Notes under the pieces: generated by a model
Seen by the model: the letters and a program-made list of their open reading frames with translations, nothing else
Told to the model about the DNA's origin: nothing
The model's database searches: none
Shown here: positions 1 to 10,039 of the stretch, one piece after another
Layout: the number at the start of each line of letters is the position of its first letter
How positions within the stretch are numbered: position 1 is the first letter of the stretch
Origin: JAFAFN01 sp963707555
GTDB taxonomy: Bacteria > Actinomycetota > Acidimicrobiia > Acidimicrobiales > Microtrichaceae
Assembly: GCA_963707555.1 (NCBI GenBank)
Contig: CAVPQM010000024.1
Location: 124,001 to 188,000, forward strand
Direction: 5' to 3'
Length of the DNA: 64,000 nucleotides
Program-made: the position numbers and the translations under genes

Positions 1-626
1 GCGTTGAAGTAGAACGCCAGCGTCTGCACCTCGTCGGTCCCGGACCCGGCGGTGAACCCGAGGAACCCGAGGAAGCCGAAGCCGACCAGGCGGGCGTTCA
101 GCGAGCTCAGCGCGTACTGGATCGGTCCCGCGATCGGCATCGTCGCGTAGGCCGCCACCAGGCCGAGCGAGTTCGCGGTGGTGAGCTTCTCGGGCGGCAC
201 CAGCTCCGGCGTCGTGGCCTCCTTGGCCGGCGACCACATCATCGTGAACACCTCGAGGATGAGGCTCGCGAGGATCAGTCCCGGCACGGTGCGCACCAGC
301 GGCAGCAGCACGAAGACACCGGCGCGGACCAGGTCCGAGACGATCATCACCGTCTTGCGGTTGAAGCGGTCGACGATCACGCCGATGAACGGTGTGAAGA
401 GCACACCGGGGGCGATGCGAGCCGTGGTGACCAGGGCGATCGCGGCCTCGGGCTGCGAGGAGATCGCGGCGGCCAGCGAGGTGATGGCGAAGAAGCCGAC
501 CCAGTCGCCGATGGCGGAGATCAGCTGGACGTTGAAGAGGCCGAAGAACTCCTTCGATCCGAACACTCGCTGGACCCACCCGACGTCGGGTGCGACGCCC
601 GAGGTCGCGCCCAGTGCGTCAGTCAC
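1..626 (-). CDS. MFS transporter (3' part outside the window)
   Basis: About 208 residues are visible from a GTG start whose first bases overlap the topA stop codon (GTGACTGA), so it is translationally coupled to topA. After a short cytoplasmic segment there are hydrophobic helices, with the MFS motif-A-like loop GVIVDRFNRKTVM between the second and third. The family exports small molecules by proton antiport; the substrate cannot be read from the sequence. The frame stays open to the left edge, so the C-terminus is missing. In some acidimicrobial genomes (recalled, not checked) the MFS domain after topA is fused to or followed by thymidylate kinase; this lies outside the window. Confidence 0.75.
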   Translation of the reverse strand, partial: MTDALGATSGVAPDVGWVQRVFGSKEFFGLFNVQLISAIGDWVGFFAITSLAAAISSQPEAAIALVTTARIAPGVLFTPFIGVIVDRFNRKTVMIVSDLVRAGVFVLLPLVRTVPGLILASLILEVFTMMWSPAKEATTPELVPPEKLTTANSLGLVAAYATMPIAGPIQYALSSLNARLVGFGFLGFLGFTAGSGTDEVQTLAFYFN

Positions 627-3451
627 CCTCGACCGACTCCGCTCCTGCGGCGTCGTCCGTCGCAGCGGCAGACGCCGCCTTCTTGGCCGGTGCCTTCTTC
701 GTCCCAGCGGCCTTCTTCTTCGCAGCGGCCTTCTTCGCCGGGGCCTTCTTCTTGGCCGGCGCCTTCTTCTTCGCCGCGGCCTTCTTCTTGGCCGGCGCCT
801 TCTTCTTCTTGGCCGGCCCACGGGCCCGACGGTCCGCGAGCAGCTCGAGCGCCCGCTCCATCGTGAGCTCCTCGACCGAGTCGCCCTTGCGGAGGCTCGC
901 GTTGGTCTCGCCGTCGGTCACGTACGGGCCGAAGCGACCGTCCTTGACCACGATCGGCTTCTCGGAGTCGGGATCGGGTCCCATCTCGCGCAGCGGACCC
1001 TTGGCTGCTCCCTGCCCGCGCCGACGCTTGGGCTCGGCGAACAGCTTGACCGCCTGGTCCAGGTCGACGGTGAGGATCTGCGACTCCTCTTCGAGGGAGC
1101 GGCTGTCGGTGCCCTTCTTGATGTACGGACCGAACTTGCCGTTGTAGGCGAAGATCGTCTCGCCGTCGTCGGGGTGCGGCCCGACCTCACGCGGGAGTGC
1201 CAGCAGCGGCACGACCTGCTCGAGGGTGACCGTCGCCGGGTCCATGTCCTTGAAGAGGCTCGCGGTGCGCGGCTTGAACCCGGTCTCGTCGTCGTGCACG
1301 CCCTCCTGGACGTACGGGCCGAACCGGCCGGCCTTGAGCTGGACGTCGAGTCCCGTCTCCGGGTGCGTGCCGAGGGACCGGTCGCCCGAGGGCGCCTCGA
1401 TGAGCTCGATCGACCGCTCGATGGTCAGCTCGTCGGGCGGGATGTCGTCGGGGATGCTGGCCCGGTCGCTCTCCTCGCCGCGCACCCGCTCCAGGTAGGG
1501 CCCGTAGCGCCCGACACGGGCGACGATCCGGTTGCCCTCGGAGTCCTCGCCGAGCGGGATCGAGTTGACCTCTCGGGCGTCGATCTCTCCGAGGTTGCCC
1601 TCGACGAGGCGCTTCAGCCCGAGTCCATCGACCTCGCCGTTGGCGTCCGCGACACCGAAGTAGAACTTGGCGAGCCACGGCTCCATGTCGGCGGCACCGG
1701 ACGGCGATGTCGTCGAGCTCCTCCTCCATCCGGGCGGTGAACGCGAAGTCGACCAGCGACGGGAAGTGCTGCTCGAGCAGCGTGATCACCGCGAACGCCG
1801 TGAAGCTCGGCACCAGCGCCGAGCCCTTCTTCCAGACGTAGCCGCGGTCCTGGATCGTCGAGATGATCGACGCGTACGTCGACGGGCGACCGACGCCGAG
1901 CTCCTCGAGGCGCTTCACCAGCGAGGCCTCGGTGTAGCGCGCCGGCGGCTGGGTCTCGTGGCCCGACACGTCCAGCGCGTCGGTGTCCATGGCATCGCCC
2001 GGCGCCATCACGGGGAGCACCTTGTCCTGGTCCTCGAGCGCCTCGTCCGGATCGTCGGACCCCTCGACGTAGGCCCGCAGGAATCCGGGGAAGAGGATGG
2101 TGCGCCCGGAGGCGGCGAAGACGGCCTCACGCTCGTCGGTGGCGGTCGCCGTCAGACGCACCTGCACCGACTCGCCCCGGGCGTCGGTCATCTGCGAGGC
2201 GACGGTGCGCTGCCAGATCATCTCGTAGAGGCGCAGCTCGGAGCTGTTCAGCGACCCGGCGACCTCATCCGGCGTGCGGAACACGTCGCCCGCCGGTCGG
2301 ATGGCCTCGTGGGCCTCCTGCGCGTTCTTCGCCTTGCTCTTGTAGATGCGCGGGCCGTCGGGCAGGTAGTCCTTGCCGTACTTCTCGAGGATCTGCGTCC
2401 GCGCAGCGTTGAGCGCCGTCTCGGACAGCGTCACCGAGTCGGTCCTCATGTAGGTGATGTAGCCGTTCTCGTACAGGCGCTGCGCGGTCGACATGGCCTG
2501 CGCGGCCGACATGCGGAGCTTGCGCCCGGCCTCCTGCTGGAGGGTCGAGGTCATGAACGGCGGCGACGGCTTGCGGGTGTACGGCTTCGGTTCGACCGAA
2601 CGCACCGTGACGGGTCGACCCTCGAGCGAACCGCGCACCGCGAGCGCCGCGGCCTCGTCGAGCACGAGCGGCCGTTCGCACCGTCGGCGGAGTCGGTCGA
2701 GGAGGACCTGGCGAGCAGACCCTCGGCGTTGAAGTCCTTGCCGGTCGCCAGTCGGCGGCCGCCGAGCTCGAGGAGCGACGCCGAGAACTGCGTCTGGTCC
2801 TGCGACGCCTCTGCGTGGTGCAACGTCGCCTGCAGGTCCCACCAGGACGCCGCGACGAACGCCATGCGCTCACGCTCGCGCTGCACGACGATCCGGGTCG
2901 CGACGCGACTGGACCCTGCCGGCGGACAGCCGCGGCATGACCTTCTTCCACAGGACGGGGCTGACCTCGTAGCCGTAGAGACGGTCGAGGATGCGGCGGG
3001 TCTCCTGGGCGTCGACGAGGCGTCGGTCGAGGTCACGCGGGTTCTCGATCGCGTGGCGGATCGCCTCGGGGGTGATCTCGTGGAAGACCATCCGCTTCAC
3101 GGGCACCTTGGGGCTCAGCACCTCGAGCAGGTGCCAGGCGATGGCCTCTCCTTCACGATCCTCATCCGTCGCGAGGTAGAGCTCGTCGGCGTCCTTGAGC
3201 ATCGCCTTGAGGTGCCGGACGTGGTCCTTCTTGTCCGGGCTGACGATGTACAGCGGTTTGAAGTGGTTGTCGGTGTCGACGCCGAGGCGCGCCCACTTCT
3301 CGCCCTTGAACTCCTTGGGCACGTCGGCAGCGTTGCGCGGGAGATCCCGGATGTGACCGATCGATGACTCGACCTGGTATTCGTCACCGAGATAGCGCGC
3401 GATGGTGCGTGCCTTTGCCGGTGACTCGACGATGACCAAGGGACTACCCAC
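619..3451 (-). CDS. topA: DNA topoisomerase I, interrupted by three frameshifts
   Basis: Type IA topoisomerase that relaxes negative supercoils. The N-terminus (MGSPLVIVESPAKARTIARYL) is the Toprim domain, with the acidic motif DEDREGEAIAWH; the active-site region reads YITYMRTDS, so the catalytic tyrosine is present. The C-terminal third carries several GRFGPYV-type repeats (non-cysteine topoisomerase C-terminal domains) and ends in a long AAKKK/APAKKK tail typical of actinobacterial TopA. The reading frame changes near 2915, 2660-2740 and 1700, each consistent with a single-base indel; the pieces join into a full-length protein of about 940 residues. An essential gene is unlikely to be truly broken, so I read these as assembly errors. 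GTG start at 3451. The stop overlaps the downstream MFS gene. Confidence 0.93.
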
Positions 3452-3525
3452 GGTGGACAGCTAACGAGCGGTCGGGGTCCGTGTCAAACACCCCCGACGG
3501 GTCGGAGTCCCCACGGGGCCGGTCG

Positions 3526-3846
3526 TCAGCCCAGGTCGTCGAGCGACGAGGCGACGGTCAGCACCTCGTCGAGTCGGCTCTCGGCGAGCAGCTCGCGGGG
3601 CCGTCCCGGCGGTGCGATCACTGCGAAACGGGCGCCGCGGCGACCGGTTCGGAGCGCGCCGGCGACCAGCACCCCGAAGGTCACGGGGTCGAGCAGATCC
3701 ACACCGCTCAGGTCGAGTGCCACCCGGTCGCCCTCGACCCCGGAGAGCTCCTGGTGCAGGGCGGGCATGGTCGCCAGGTCGACATCGCCGACCACCGCGA
3801 CGACCGTCCACCCATCTCTGCGCAGCACGCGGACGTCGAAGAGCAT
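3526..3846 (-). CDS. STAS-domain protein (anti-sigma factor antagonist-like), atypical
   Basis: A 106-residue single STAS domain (MLFDVRVLRRDGWTVVAVVG, then GDVDLATMPALHQEL). SpoIIAA/BldG-type antagonists are switched by phosphorylation of a serine in a DSSGLGVL-like loop. Here that loop reads LLDPVTFGVL, so the usual serine is replaced by proline/valine and classical phospho-switching looks unlikely. The gene sits between topA and the divergent helicase; bldG occupies a similar position beside a helicase in Streptomyces (recalled synteny). The start ATG is 6 bases after a TATCGT hexamer, suggesting a leaderless mRNA. It may still bind an anti-sigma factor or act as a scaffold; partner unknown. 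Confidence 0.7.
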   Translation of the reverse strand: MLFDVRVLRRDGWTVVAVVGDVDLATMPALHQELSGVEGDRVALDLSGVDLLDPVTFGVLVAGALRTGRRGARFAVIAPPGRPRELLAESRLDEVLTVASSLDDLG

Positions 3847-3852
3847 CCGGCA

Positions 3853-3858
3853 ACGATA
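3853..3858 (-). promoter_or_regulatory. -10 hexamer, leaderless STAS gene
   Basis: TATCGT on the minus strand ends 6 bases before the ATG of the STAS gene. No Shine-Dalgarno sequence fits in the gap. Confidence 0.45.
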
Positions 3859-3936
3859 GGGCCGTCTGCCGACCCTTCCGCCGGCCCGCCCAGCCGACCC
3901 GTCGGTGTCACTGCGCTCCCGTAGCGTGGTGCGCAG

Positions 3937-6244
3937 ATGACCGACACCGCTCCACCCGTCATCAGACACCGCCGACATCGGGGCGATCCTCGAGGAGCTC
4001 TCGTCCGACCCGCGGCTCGTCCACCTCCGGCACCTGCTCCCGCGCCCGGCGACCCACCGCCCCCTGAGCGACGCAGTCGCGCCGTGGTTGTCCGATCGGC
4101 TGCCGCCGCAGGGGCTCTGGTCCCACCAGGCCGAGGCGATCGACCTGGTCCGCGCCGGTCGATCCGTCGCGGTGGCCACCGGCACGGCATCGGGCAAGTC
4201 GCTCTGCTACCAGCTCCCCGTCGCCGAGGCGGTCGCGGCGGGTGGAACGTCGCTGCTCGTCTACCCGACCAAGGCACTGGCCCAGGACCAGCTGCAGGCG
4301 CTCGACCGGTGGATGCCCGACGGCTCGGTCGCTGCGACCTACGACGGCGACAGCACCGCCGAGGAACGCGTCTTCGTGCGCAGCAACGCGTCGGCCATCC
4401 TCACCAACCCCGAGATGCTGCACCACGGCATCCTGTCGAACCACGCCCGCTGGGGCTCGTTCCTGCACGACCTGCGCATCGTCGTGATCGACGAGCTGCA
4501 CACGCTCCGCGGCGTGTTCGGCACCCACGTGGCGCAGATCCTGCGCCGGTTGCGACGCCTGGTGCTGCACTACGGCGGCGTCGAGCCGACGTTCGTGTTC
4601 ACCTCGGCGACCGTCGGCGATCCCCAGCACCTGGCGTCGCAGCTCTGCGGGCGAGCGGTCCGGGCGGTCACCACCGACGCCTCGCCCCGGGGTCAACGGT
4701 CGATCGCCCTGTGGAACCCCGCCAGCGAGGAGCGCTCCGCCGGGTCCGAGGGCCGCTGGTCGGTGCACGCCGAGGCCGCGCTGCTCGCAGGGCGGCTCAT
4801 CCGCGCGCGGACATGCGGACCCTGGTCTTCTGCCGGTCCCGCCGAGGCACCGAACTGGTCGCCGCCGACATCCGCCGGATCGTCGACCCCGACGACCAGG
4901 ACCGCATCCGCTCGTACCGGGCCGGCTACCTGCCCGCCGAACGACGCGAGATCGAATCCGAGCTGTTCTCGGGCGCGCTCAAGGGCGTGGTCGCGACCAG
5001 CGCACTCGAGCTCGGTGTCGACATCGGCGGGCTCGACGCCGTGGTGCTGTGCGGGTACCCGGGCACCATCGCGTCGTTCTGGCAGCAGGCCGGCAGGACG
5101 GGCCGCACCGATGCCCCGTCGCTCGCGGTGCTGATCGCGGGCGAGGACCAGCTCGACCAGTGGATGATGCGCCACCCCGACCAGCTCTTCGAGCGAGCGG
5201 CCGAACCGGCGGTGATCAACCTGGACAACCCGCACGTCTACGTGCCGCACCTGGCGTGCGCGGCGCACGAGCTGCCCCTGCGCCACGGCGACGCCGCGTT
5301 CTGGCCCGACCAGCTCGACGACGGCGTCCGTCGGCTCGTGCTCTCGGACCGCAGCTCGGTGCGGCGCCGACGCGGCGGTCGTGTCGCGGTGTGGTCCGGC
5401 CGCGGTGCGCCGGCCCCGACGATCGGGCTGCGCTCGACCTCTCGCGGCGAGTACACGATCCTCGACGAGCTCGGCCGAGCCGTGGGCACCGTCGACGACG
5501 CCCGGGCCCACCAGGTGCTGCACCCCGGCGCCGTGTACCTGCACCAGGGGCGGGCGTGGTCGGTGCTCGACCTGGACCGCGAGTCGATGGTCGCCACGGT
5601 GGAACCGTCGCGCGGTGAGGTGTACACACAGCCACGCTCGACGACGTCGATCCGCCTGCTGGGCGTCGACGACCGCAGCACGGTCGGCCGTTCGGCGCTG
5701 CACCTCGGCGCGGTCGAGGTGACCTCGCAGGTCACGGGCTACTCGACACGCAGCACCTCGACCCACGAGCAGGTCGCGAGCGCACCGTTGGACCTGCCGC
5801 GCGTCCACGCTCGACACCCGCGCGGTCTGGTACGTCTTCGACGACGAGCTCGTCGACGACGCCGCGGTCGACGCCGAGCAGCTGCCCGGCGCGCTGCACG
5901 CCGCCGAGCACGCGGCGATCGGAATCCTGCCGCTGTTCACGATCTGCGACCGCTGGGACGTCGGCGGCGTGTCGACCGTCTGGCTGCCCGAGACCGGCGC
6001 GCCGACCGTCGTGATCCACGACGCGCACCCGGGTGGCGCCGGTGTGGCCGAGCTCGCATTCGCCGCTGCGCCCCGGCACCTCGCCGCCACGCTCGACGTG
6101 ATCTCGTCGTGCTCGTGCGCGGCGGGCTGCCCCAGCTGCGTGCAGTCCCCGAAGTGCGGCAACGGCAACGAACCACTCGACCGCGACGCGGCGTCTGCCC
6201 TGCTGCGAGCGACGCTCACGACGGACCTTCGACCAACACGGTGA
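3937..6244 (+). CDS. DEAD/DEAH-box helicase with C-terminal DUF1998 Cys motif, frameshifted
   Basis: Superfamily 2 helicase of the YprA/MrfA type. Motif I is ATGTASGKS, motif II is IDELH (a DEAH variant, DELH), motif III is TSAT, and motif VI is QQAGRTGR. The C-terminus has four cysteines in CSCAAGCPSCVQSPKCGN, the metal-binding signature of DUF1998. Bacillus MrfA is a 3'-5' DNA helicase in mitomycin C repair; a DNA repair role is inferred from that family. The frame changes near 3945-3960, 4805 and 5800; joined, the protein is about 765 residues. Start is the ATG at 3937, with a TAGCGT hexamer 9 bases upstream. The gene is divergent from the STAS gene and its 3' end overlaps tadE by 29 bases. 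Confidence 0.85.
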
Positions 6245-6617
6245 GCGTCTCGGTCAGCTCGGTCGCGCCGATCGCTCGACCGACGATCGGCACGCGGGTG
6301 GGCATCAGGCGCACGGTCACCGTCGCGTAACCACCGGCGTGCCGCTCGCCACCGACCCGGGCGGTGGCGTCGCCCGCCCGGCCCCCGATCGCGGCGAGCG
6401 CCACGCTCGCAGCGTGGGGGCTCGGGTCGACGATCACGGCCCGGGCGGCGACCCGTGCCGCGTGCACGGCCGCCAGACGGTCCCGCACGAGGCAGCCCGC
6501 CTGGAGCACTGCCAGCAACAGCACCACGACGAGGGGCAGGACCACGGCGAGCTCGACGGTCGCCTGCCCGCCCTGCCGGCACTGCCTACCCTGGCCGCGC
6601 GTCGAGGAGCCGCTCAC
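6216..6617 (-). CDS. TadE-like pilus protein
   Basis: A 133-residue protein with an N-terminal TadE segment: GGQATVELAVVLPLVVVLLL is a polar, helix-breaking GQATVE motif followed by one hydrophobic helix. TadE-like pseudopilins are processed and placed in the membrane as minor components of Tad/Flp pili. The GTG start overlaps the stop codon of the DUF4244 gene (GTGA), showing coupling. It is the last gene of the tad cluster here. No second TadE/TadF gene is visible, because the helicase follows in the opposite direction with a 29-base overlap. Confidence 0.75.
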   Translation of the reverse strand: MSGSSTRGQGRQCRQGGQATVELAVVLPLVVVLLLAVLQAGCLVRDRLAAVHAARVAARAVIVDPSPHAASVALAAIGGRAGDATARVGGERHAGGYATVTVRLMPTRVPIVGRAIGATELTETLTVLVEGPS

Positions 6618-6808
6618 GACGCCTGCCGCAGGATGCGTCCCATGACGGTGTCGAAGAGCCGCCCGATCATGTCCGAACGGGTGACCCACGCGACGACCAC
6701 CAGGGCGATCGCCGCGGCGCCGAGCAGGATCAGCGCGTACTCGACGGTGCTCTGCGCTCGCTCACGGCCCGACGTGGCGAGTTGGATGCGGACGAACAAT
6801 CGGGACAT
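6614..6808 (-). CDS. DUF4244 small pilin-like peptide
   Basis: A 64-residue protein of DUF4244 type. It has a short basic N-terminus, the sequence AQSTVEYALILLGAAAIALV, and a single transmembrane helix. The STVEYAL segment resembles the cleavage and helix region of Flp pilins, so it is the likely major pilin or a pilin-like subunit of this Tad locus. An AGGAG ribosome-binding site lies just upstream of the ATG. It overlaps the 3' end of the tadC frame upstream and the tadE start downstream. Confidence 0.75.
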   Translation of the reverse strand: MSRLFVRIQLATSGRERAQSTVEYALILLGAAAIALVVVAWVTRSDMIGRLFDTVMGRILRQAS

Positions 6809-7553
6809 GGGATGCTCCTGGAGGGTCGGGGCGCAGGCGGGGGAAGTCGGCGGCGAAGGAACCCTGATCGGCGGTCGTGAGCGCGACCGGCACGATCGTG
6901 ACGACCACGAACGCCGGCAGCACCAGCGCGACGAGCGGGGCGAGCAGGAGGACAGGCAGGCGACGGACCCGCTCCTCGGTCCGTCGACGGAGACGCCGTC
7001 GCTCGGCGTCGACCAGCCGCTGCAACGCCGGGCCGACCGCGGCACCCGAGGCCATGGTGGCCACGAGCGTCGTCACGAGCGGACGCAGCGGCTCACCGTG
7101 ACGTCCCGGCAGCGCTGCGAGCTCCTCACCCAGGCGGCCACCGCGCTCGAAACCGTCGACGGCGGTGCGCAACGCGGCCGCGACCGGTCCGTGGGCCTCG
7201 GTCGCGACGGCGACGACGGCGGTGTGCAGCGAGTGGCCCACGCTCACCGACAGCGCGAGCAGATCGATCGCAGCGGGCAGGTCACGCTCCAGCTCGCGGA
7301 GCTCGGCCGTCCGAGCGCGGCGGCCGCGGTTGCGCCGGACTGGGTTGCGCCGGACTGGGTTGCGCCGGTCCGGGTCGTGCAGGCGGTGGCGACGTCGGAC
7401 ATGCCTCGTCCGCCGGACCGCCGACGAGCCGAGGTCGCCCTCGCTCGCTGCCCGCCCCTCGAGATCGGCGACCCGCCAGGGCCACGGTCGGACCGATCGG
7501 GCCCACAGCAGGACGGCGCCCGCAGCGACCGCTCCCCACAGTGCCGAGGTCAT
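6762..7553 (-). CDS. tadC: Tad secretion inner-membrane protein TadC
   Basis: A type II secretion F-domain protein of about 263 residues that pairs with TadB as the membrane platform of the pilus machine. The F domain is visible in LERDLPAAIDLLALSVSVGHSL and in the helix VLLLAPLVALVLPAFVVVTI. The ATG overlaps the tadB stop (ATGA). The frame runs 47 bases into the DUF4244 gene, which is long for an overlap; a one-base error near 6810-6840 could hide an earlier stop. Between the first helix and the F domain is a basic stretch encoded by three copies of a 15-base repeat (7330-7374), giving NPVRR NPVRR NRGRR. Confidence 0.75.
   Translation of the reverse strand: MTSALWGAVAAGAVLLWARSVRPWPWRVADLEGRAASEGDLGSSAVRRTRHVRRRHRLHDPDRRNPVRRNPVRRNRGRRARTAELRELERDLPAAIDLLALSVSVGHSLHTAVVAVATEAHGPVAAALRTAVDGFERGGRLGEELAALPGRHGEPLRPLVTTLVATMASGAAVGPALQRLVDAERRRLRRRTEERVRRLPVLLLAPLVALVLPAFVVVTIVPVALTTADQGSFAADFPRLRPDPPGASHVPIVRPHPTRHVGP
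7330..7374. repeat. Three tandem 15-bp repeats inside tadC
   Basis: Two identical copies of TTGCGCCGGACTGGG are followed by one copy with two changes. The unit is a multiple of three, so copy-number change keeps the frame and varies the length of a basic linker on TadC. Confidence 0.85.
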
Positions 7554-8137
7554 GCGACCGCGACCCGCACCAGCCGCGCCATGACCCACGCGGCCGACGC
7601 GTCGAGCAGCACGGCGACCACGATGCAACCGCGCCCGGCGGTGGTCATCGTGAGGGTGTGAGCGACCGACGGATCGAGCAGGCAGAACGTCGCGGCACCC
7701 AGCGCCGGGAGCGCGACGAGCACCGCTGCCGACGAGCGCGCCTGGCTGGTCATGGCGCGTGCTTCGTCCGCAGCGTCGCACGCGTCGAGCAGCGACACCG
7801 CGGCACCGTCCAGCGCGGCGGCCAGGTCGCCGCCGTCTCGGTGGCCGAAGCGGGCAGCCGCGACGAGCAGCCCCACCGACGGCGAGTGCGCCGTGCCCGC
7901 CCAGCGTGCGAGCGCGTCGTCCACCGTGACGCCGCGGTCGACGGCGCGCAGCACTCCACGCAGCTCGTCCCCGAGCGGTGGCGGTGTCGCCGCGGCCACC
8001 TCGTCGAGGGCGCCGAGCAACGTCGACCCGGAGCGGACGCTGCGGGCGAGCGACCCTGCGAGCGCCGGCAGCTCGCGGTCGCGCCGACGGGCGAGCCGGG
8101 GAGGACGCGGACGCTCGGGTCGGGGCCGGGCGGTCAC
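7550..8137 (-). CDS. tadB: Tad secretion inner-membrane protein TadB
   Basis: A 195-residue type II secretion F-domain protein. The F-domain signature is visible in LPALAGSLARSVRSGSTLLGAL, followed by an amphipathic region (GVTVDDALARWAGT) and two C-terminal hydrophobic helices. It is shorter than many TadB proteins (about 300 residues) because the N-terminal membrane segment is missing, as in the short paralogues of actinobacterial loci. The GTG start overlaps the tadA stop and the stop overlaps the tadC ATG, so the operon is tightly coupled. Confidence 0.75.
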   Translation of the reverse strand: MTARPRPERPRPPRLARRRDRELPALAGSLARSVRSGSTLLGALDEVAAATPPPLGDELRGVLRAVDRGVTVDDALARWAGTAHSPSVGLLVAAARFGHRDGGDLAAALDGAAVSLLDACDAADEARAMTSQARSSAAVLVALPALGAATFCLLDPSVAHTLTMTTAGRGCIVVAVLLDASAAWVMARLVRVAVA

Positions 8138-9239
8138 GGCGCATCGGCCCGGACCATGGCACCGTCGTCGCGCACCGCGTGCAGATCCACGATCCGCCGG
8201 GTGCCGTCCTCGCAGACGCGCCACACCGACGAGCAGGTCGACAGCGGCGACGATCTGCTCGCGCACCGCGACCAGCGGCAGCTGCTCGTCCGCCATCAGG
8301 CACATCGTCTCGAGTCGACGCAGAGCGTCGCGGGGACCCGACGCGTGGCAGGTCGAGAAGCTGCCGTCGTGCCCGGTCGAGATCGCCCAGATCATGTCGA
8401 GCGCCTCGGGCCCGCGCACCTCGCCCACCACGATCCGATCGGGGCGGAGCCGGAGCGCCGCGCGCACCAGATCACGCACTCCGGCGCGCCCCACGCCGTC
8501 GGCGGAGCCGGGCCGGGCCTCGAGACGGACGACGTGCTCTCCCGGCAGGCGCAGCTCGGCGACGTCCTCGATGGTCACGACCCGTTCGTGCGCCGGCAGC
8601 AGGGCACCGAGCGCGTTGAGGAGCGTCGTCTTGCCACTGCCGGTCGACCCGAAGACGACGATGTTGTGTCGCCGCCGCACGGCGTCGACCAGCACCGACC
8701 GTTGGGCGGCATCCGCGAACGAGGCCAGGGGCACCGAGGTCGCACGATGTCGACGCACCGCCAGGACCGGCCCGTCGACCACGAGCGGCCCCATCACCAC
8801 CGACACCCGGGTGCCGTCAGCCAGGCGCGCGTCGACCACGGGATGGGAGCGATCGGCCCGGAGGCCGAGCGGTCCGACCAAGCGCTCGACCGCCCGATCG
8901 ATCTCGGCTCCGGTCAACGAGACCCCGGCACGTTCGAGCTGCCCGGAGCGTTCGACCCAGAGCTCCCCGGGACCGTTCACCAGCACGTCGCTCACCTCGG
9001 GGTCGTCGAGCAACGCCTGGATCGGCCCGAGTCCCACCAGGTCCGCGACCAGTCGGCGGGTCTGCCGTTCGAGCTCGTCGGGCGTCAGCAGCGGCCGCTC
9101 GTCGAGCAGCAGCGTCGCGATCCGTTGCGCCGGCCCGACCGCGGCCGGCGGGCACCTCGTCACGCCCGTCGTCGAGGTCGTCGTGCAGGAAGCGACGACG
9201 GACCCGGTCCTCGGCGGCGTCGGCGGGCTCGTTGCTCAC
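8134..9239 (-). CDS. tadA: Pilus assembly ATPase TadA/CpaF, two frameshifts
   Basis: Secretion ATPase powering pilus assembly. Seen: the N-terminal domain (LLDDPEVSDVLVNGPGELWV), Walker A GSTGSGKTTLLNAL, Asp box VVTIEDVAELRL, Walker B-type RIVVGEVRGPEALDM and a His-box region STGHDGSFSTCHA. These fit cytosolic hexameric CpaF/TadA ATPases. The GTG start (9239) overlaps the CpaE stop. Frame changes near 9170 and 8210 separate the first about 25 residues and the C-terminal segment (GTRRIVDLHAVRDDGAMVR) from the core; correcting them gives about 367 residues. The stop overlaps the tadB GTG. Confidence 0.88.
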
Positions 9240-9898
9240 GTGGACGCCTCGAGCACGCGCAGGATGCCCCGGTGTCGACGCTGCACGAGCAACCCTGCGT
9301 CGACCGCCGGGCGACGGCGGGCTCCAGCTCGAGTGAGGCGAGCACACGGGCGCCGAGCAGCCGTTCGACGTCGGCGGCGCCGAGCGCCCGCTCGGGCTCG
9401 CTGACGACGACGATGCCGTCGACGTGGGCGGTCACCTGCATCGCTCGTCGCAGTGCCAGGTAGCAGGGGCGCAGCACCAGGGTGGTGCGCCCGACGGCGG
9501 CGAGGGCGGCGAACAGCTCGACCCGGGGTCGCAGCCGTGCGGACGGGCGTCCACCACGCCGGCGTCGACGACCACGTGCCCGAGCGTCGCCAGCGCAGCG
9601 CCAGGTCGGCGATGCGACCCGGCGGCCAGTCGCACGCCGAGCCGACCGGCAACAGGCTCAGGTCGTCACGGACCTCGACCTGCAGCCGAGCCAGCGCCTC
9701 GGCGGCCCCGTCGGGTGCAGCCAACCAGTCGGTCCAGCCGGCGCTCCGCGGCTCGGACAGGCCGAGCGCAGCGGGCTGGTCACCGCACAGGTCGACCACG
9801 GTGGTCGGACCGTGTCGACGAGCGAGCGCCGTGGCGTACAGCGCCGCGGTCACCGTGACGCCGGACCCGCCCTTCACCGACCAGAACGTCTGCAGCAC
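9236..9898 (-). CDS. CpaE/TadZ-like pilus localisation ATPase, frameshifted
   Basis: P-loop protein starting MLQTFWSVKGGSGVTVTAAL, with the deviant Walker A KGGSGVT of the ParA/MinD/CpaE superfamily. Such proteins position Tad pili at the cell; the mycobacterial homologue near this operon is called septum-site determining protein. The ORF changes frame near 9590, 9500 and 9310. Fragments such as GHVVVDAGVVDARPHG and RRAMQVTAHVDGIVVVSEPE recover the Walker B and later strands. The corrected protein is about 220 residues, shorter than CpaE with a receiver domain. It is the first gene of the tad operon, with SD GAGAGG upstream and a likely -10 at 9976-9981. Confidence 0.7.
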   Translation of the reverse strand: MLQTFWSVKGGSGVTVTAALYATALARRHGPTTVVDLCGDQPAALGLSEPRSAGWTDWLAAPDGAAEALARLQVEVRDDLSLLPVGSACDWPPGRIADLALRWRRSGTWSSTPAWWTPVRTAATPGRAVRRPRRRRAHHPGAAPLLPGTATSDAGDRPRRRHRRRQRARAGARRRRRRTAARRPCARLTRAGARRRPAVDAGLLVQRRHRGILRVLEAST

Positions 9899-9975
9899 GA
9901 CGCGCCACGACCTCTCGAACGGGGCGACGGCCGAGCCGTCGCCTTCCTCAGCGACCGGGGAAGTGGACGAGCGAG

Positions 9976-9981
9976 AACCTA
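9976..9981 (-). promoter_or_regulatory. Candidate -10 of the tad operon
   Basis: TAGGTT on the minus strand, about 75 bases before the first tad gene. It is the only TAnnnT hexamer I noted in the gap; no clear -35 box. Confidence 0.3.
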
Positions 9982-10039
9982 GGGGCGCGGTCGGGACCGT
10001 CAGCGGGGACCGGAACCCGGTGTCCGAGACGCTCCTCGA

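Noticed and set aside
178..3367. Long plus-strand open frames over topA and the MFS gene
   Set aside because: They are antisense shadows of high-GC coding DNA; the minus-strand frames carry recognisable topoisomerase and MFS motifs.
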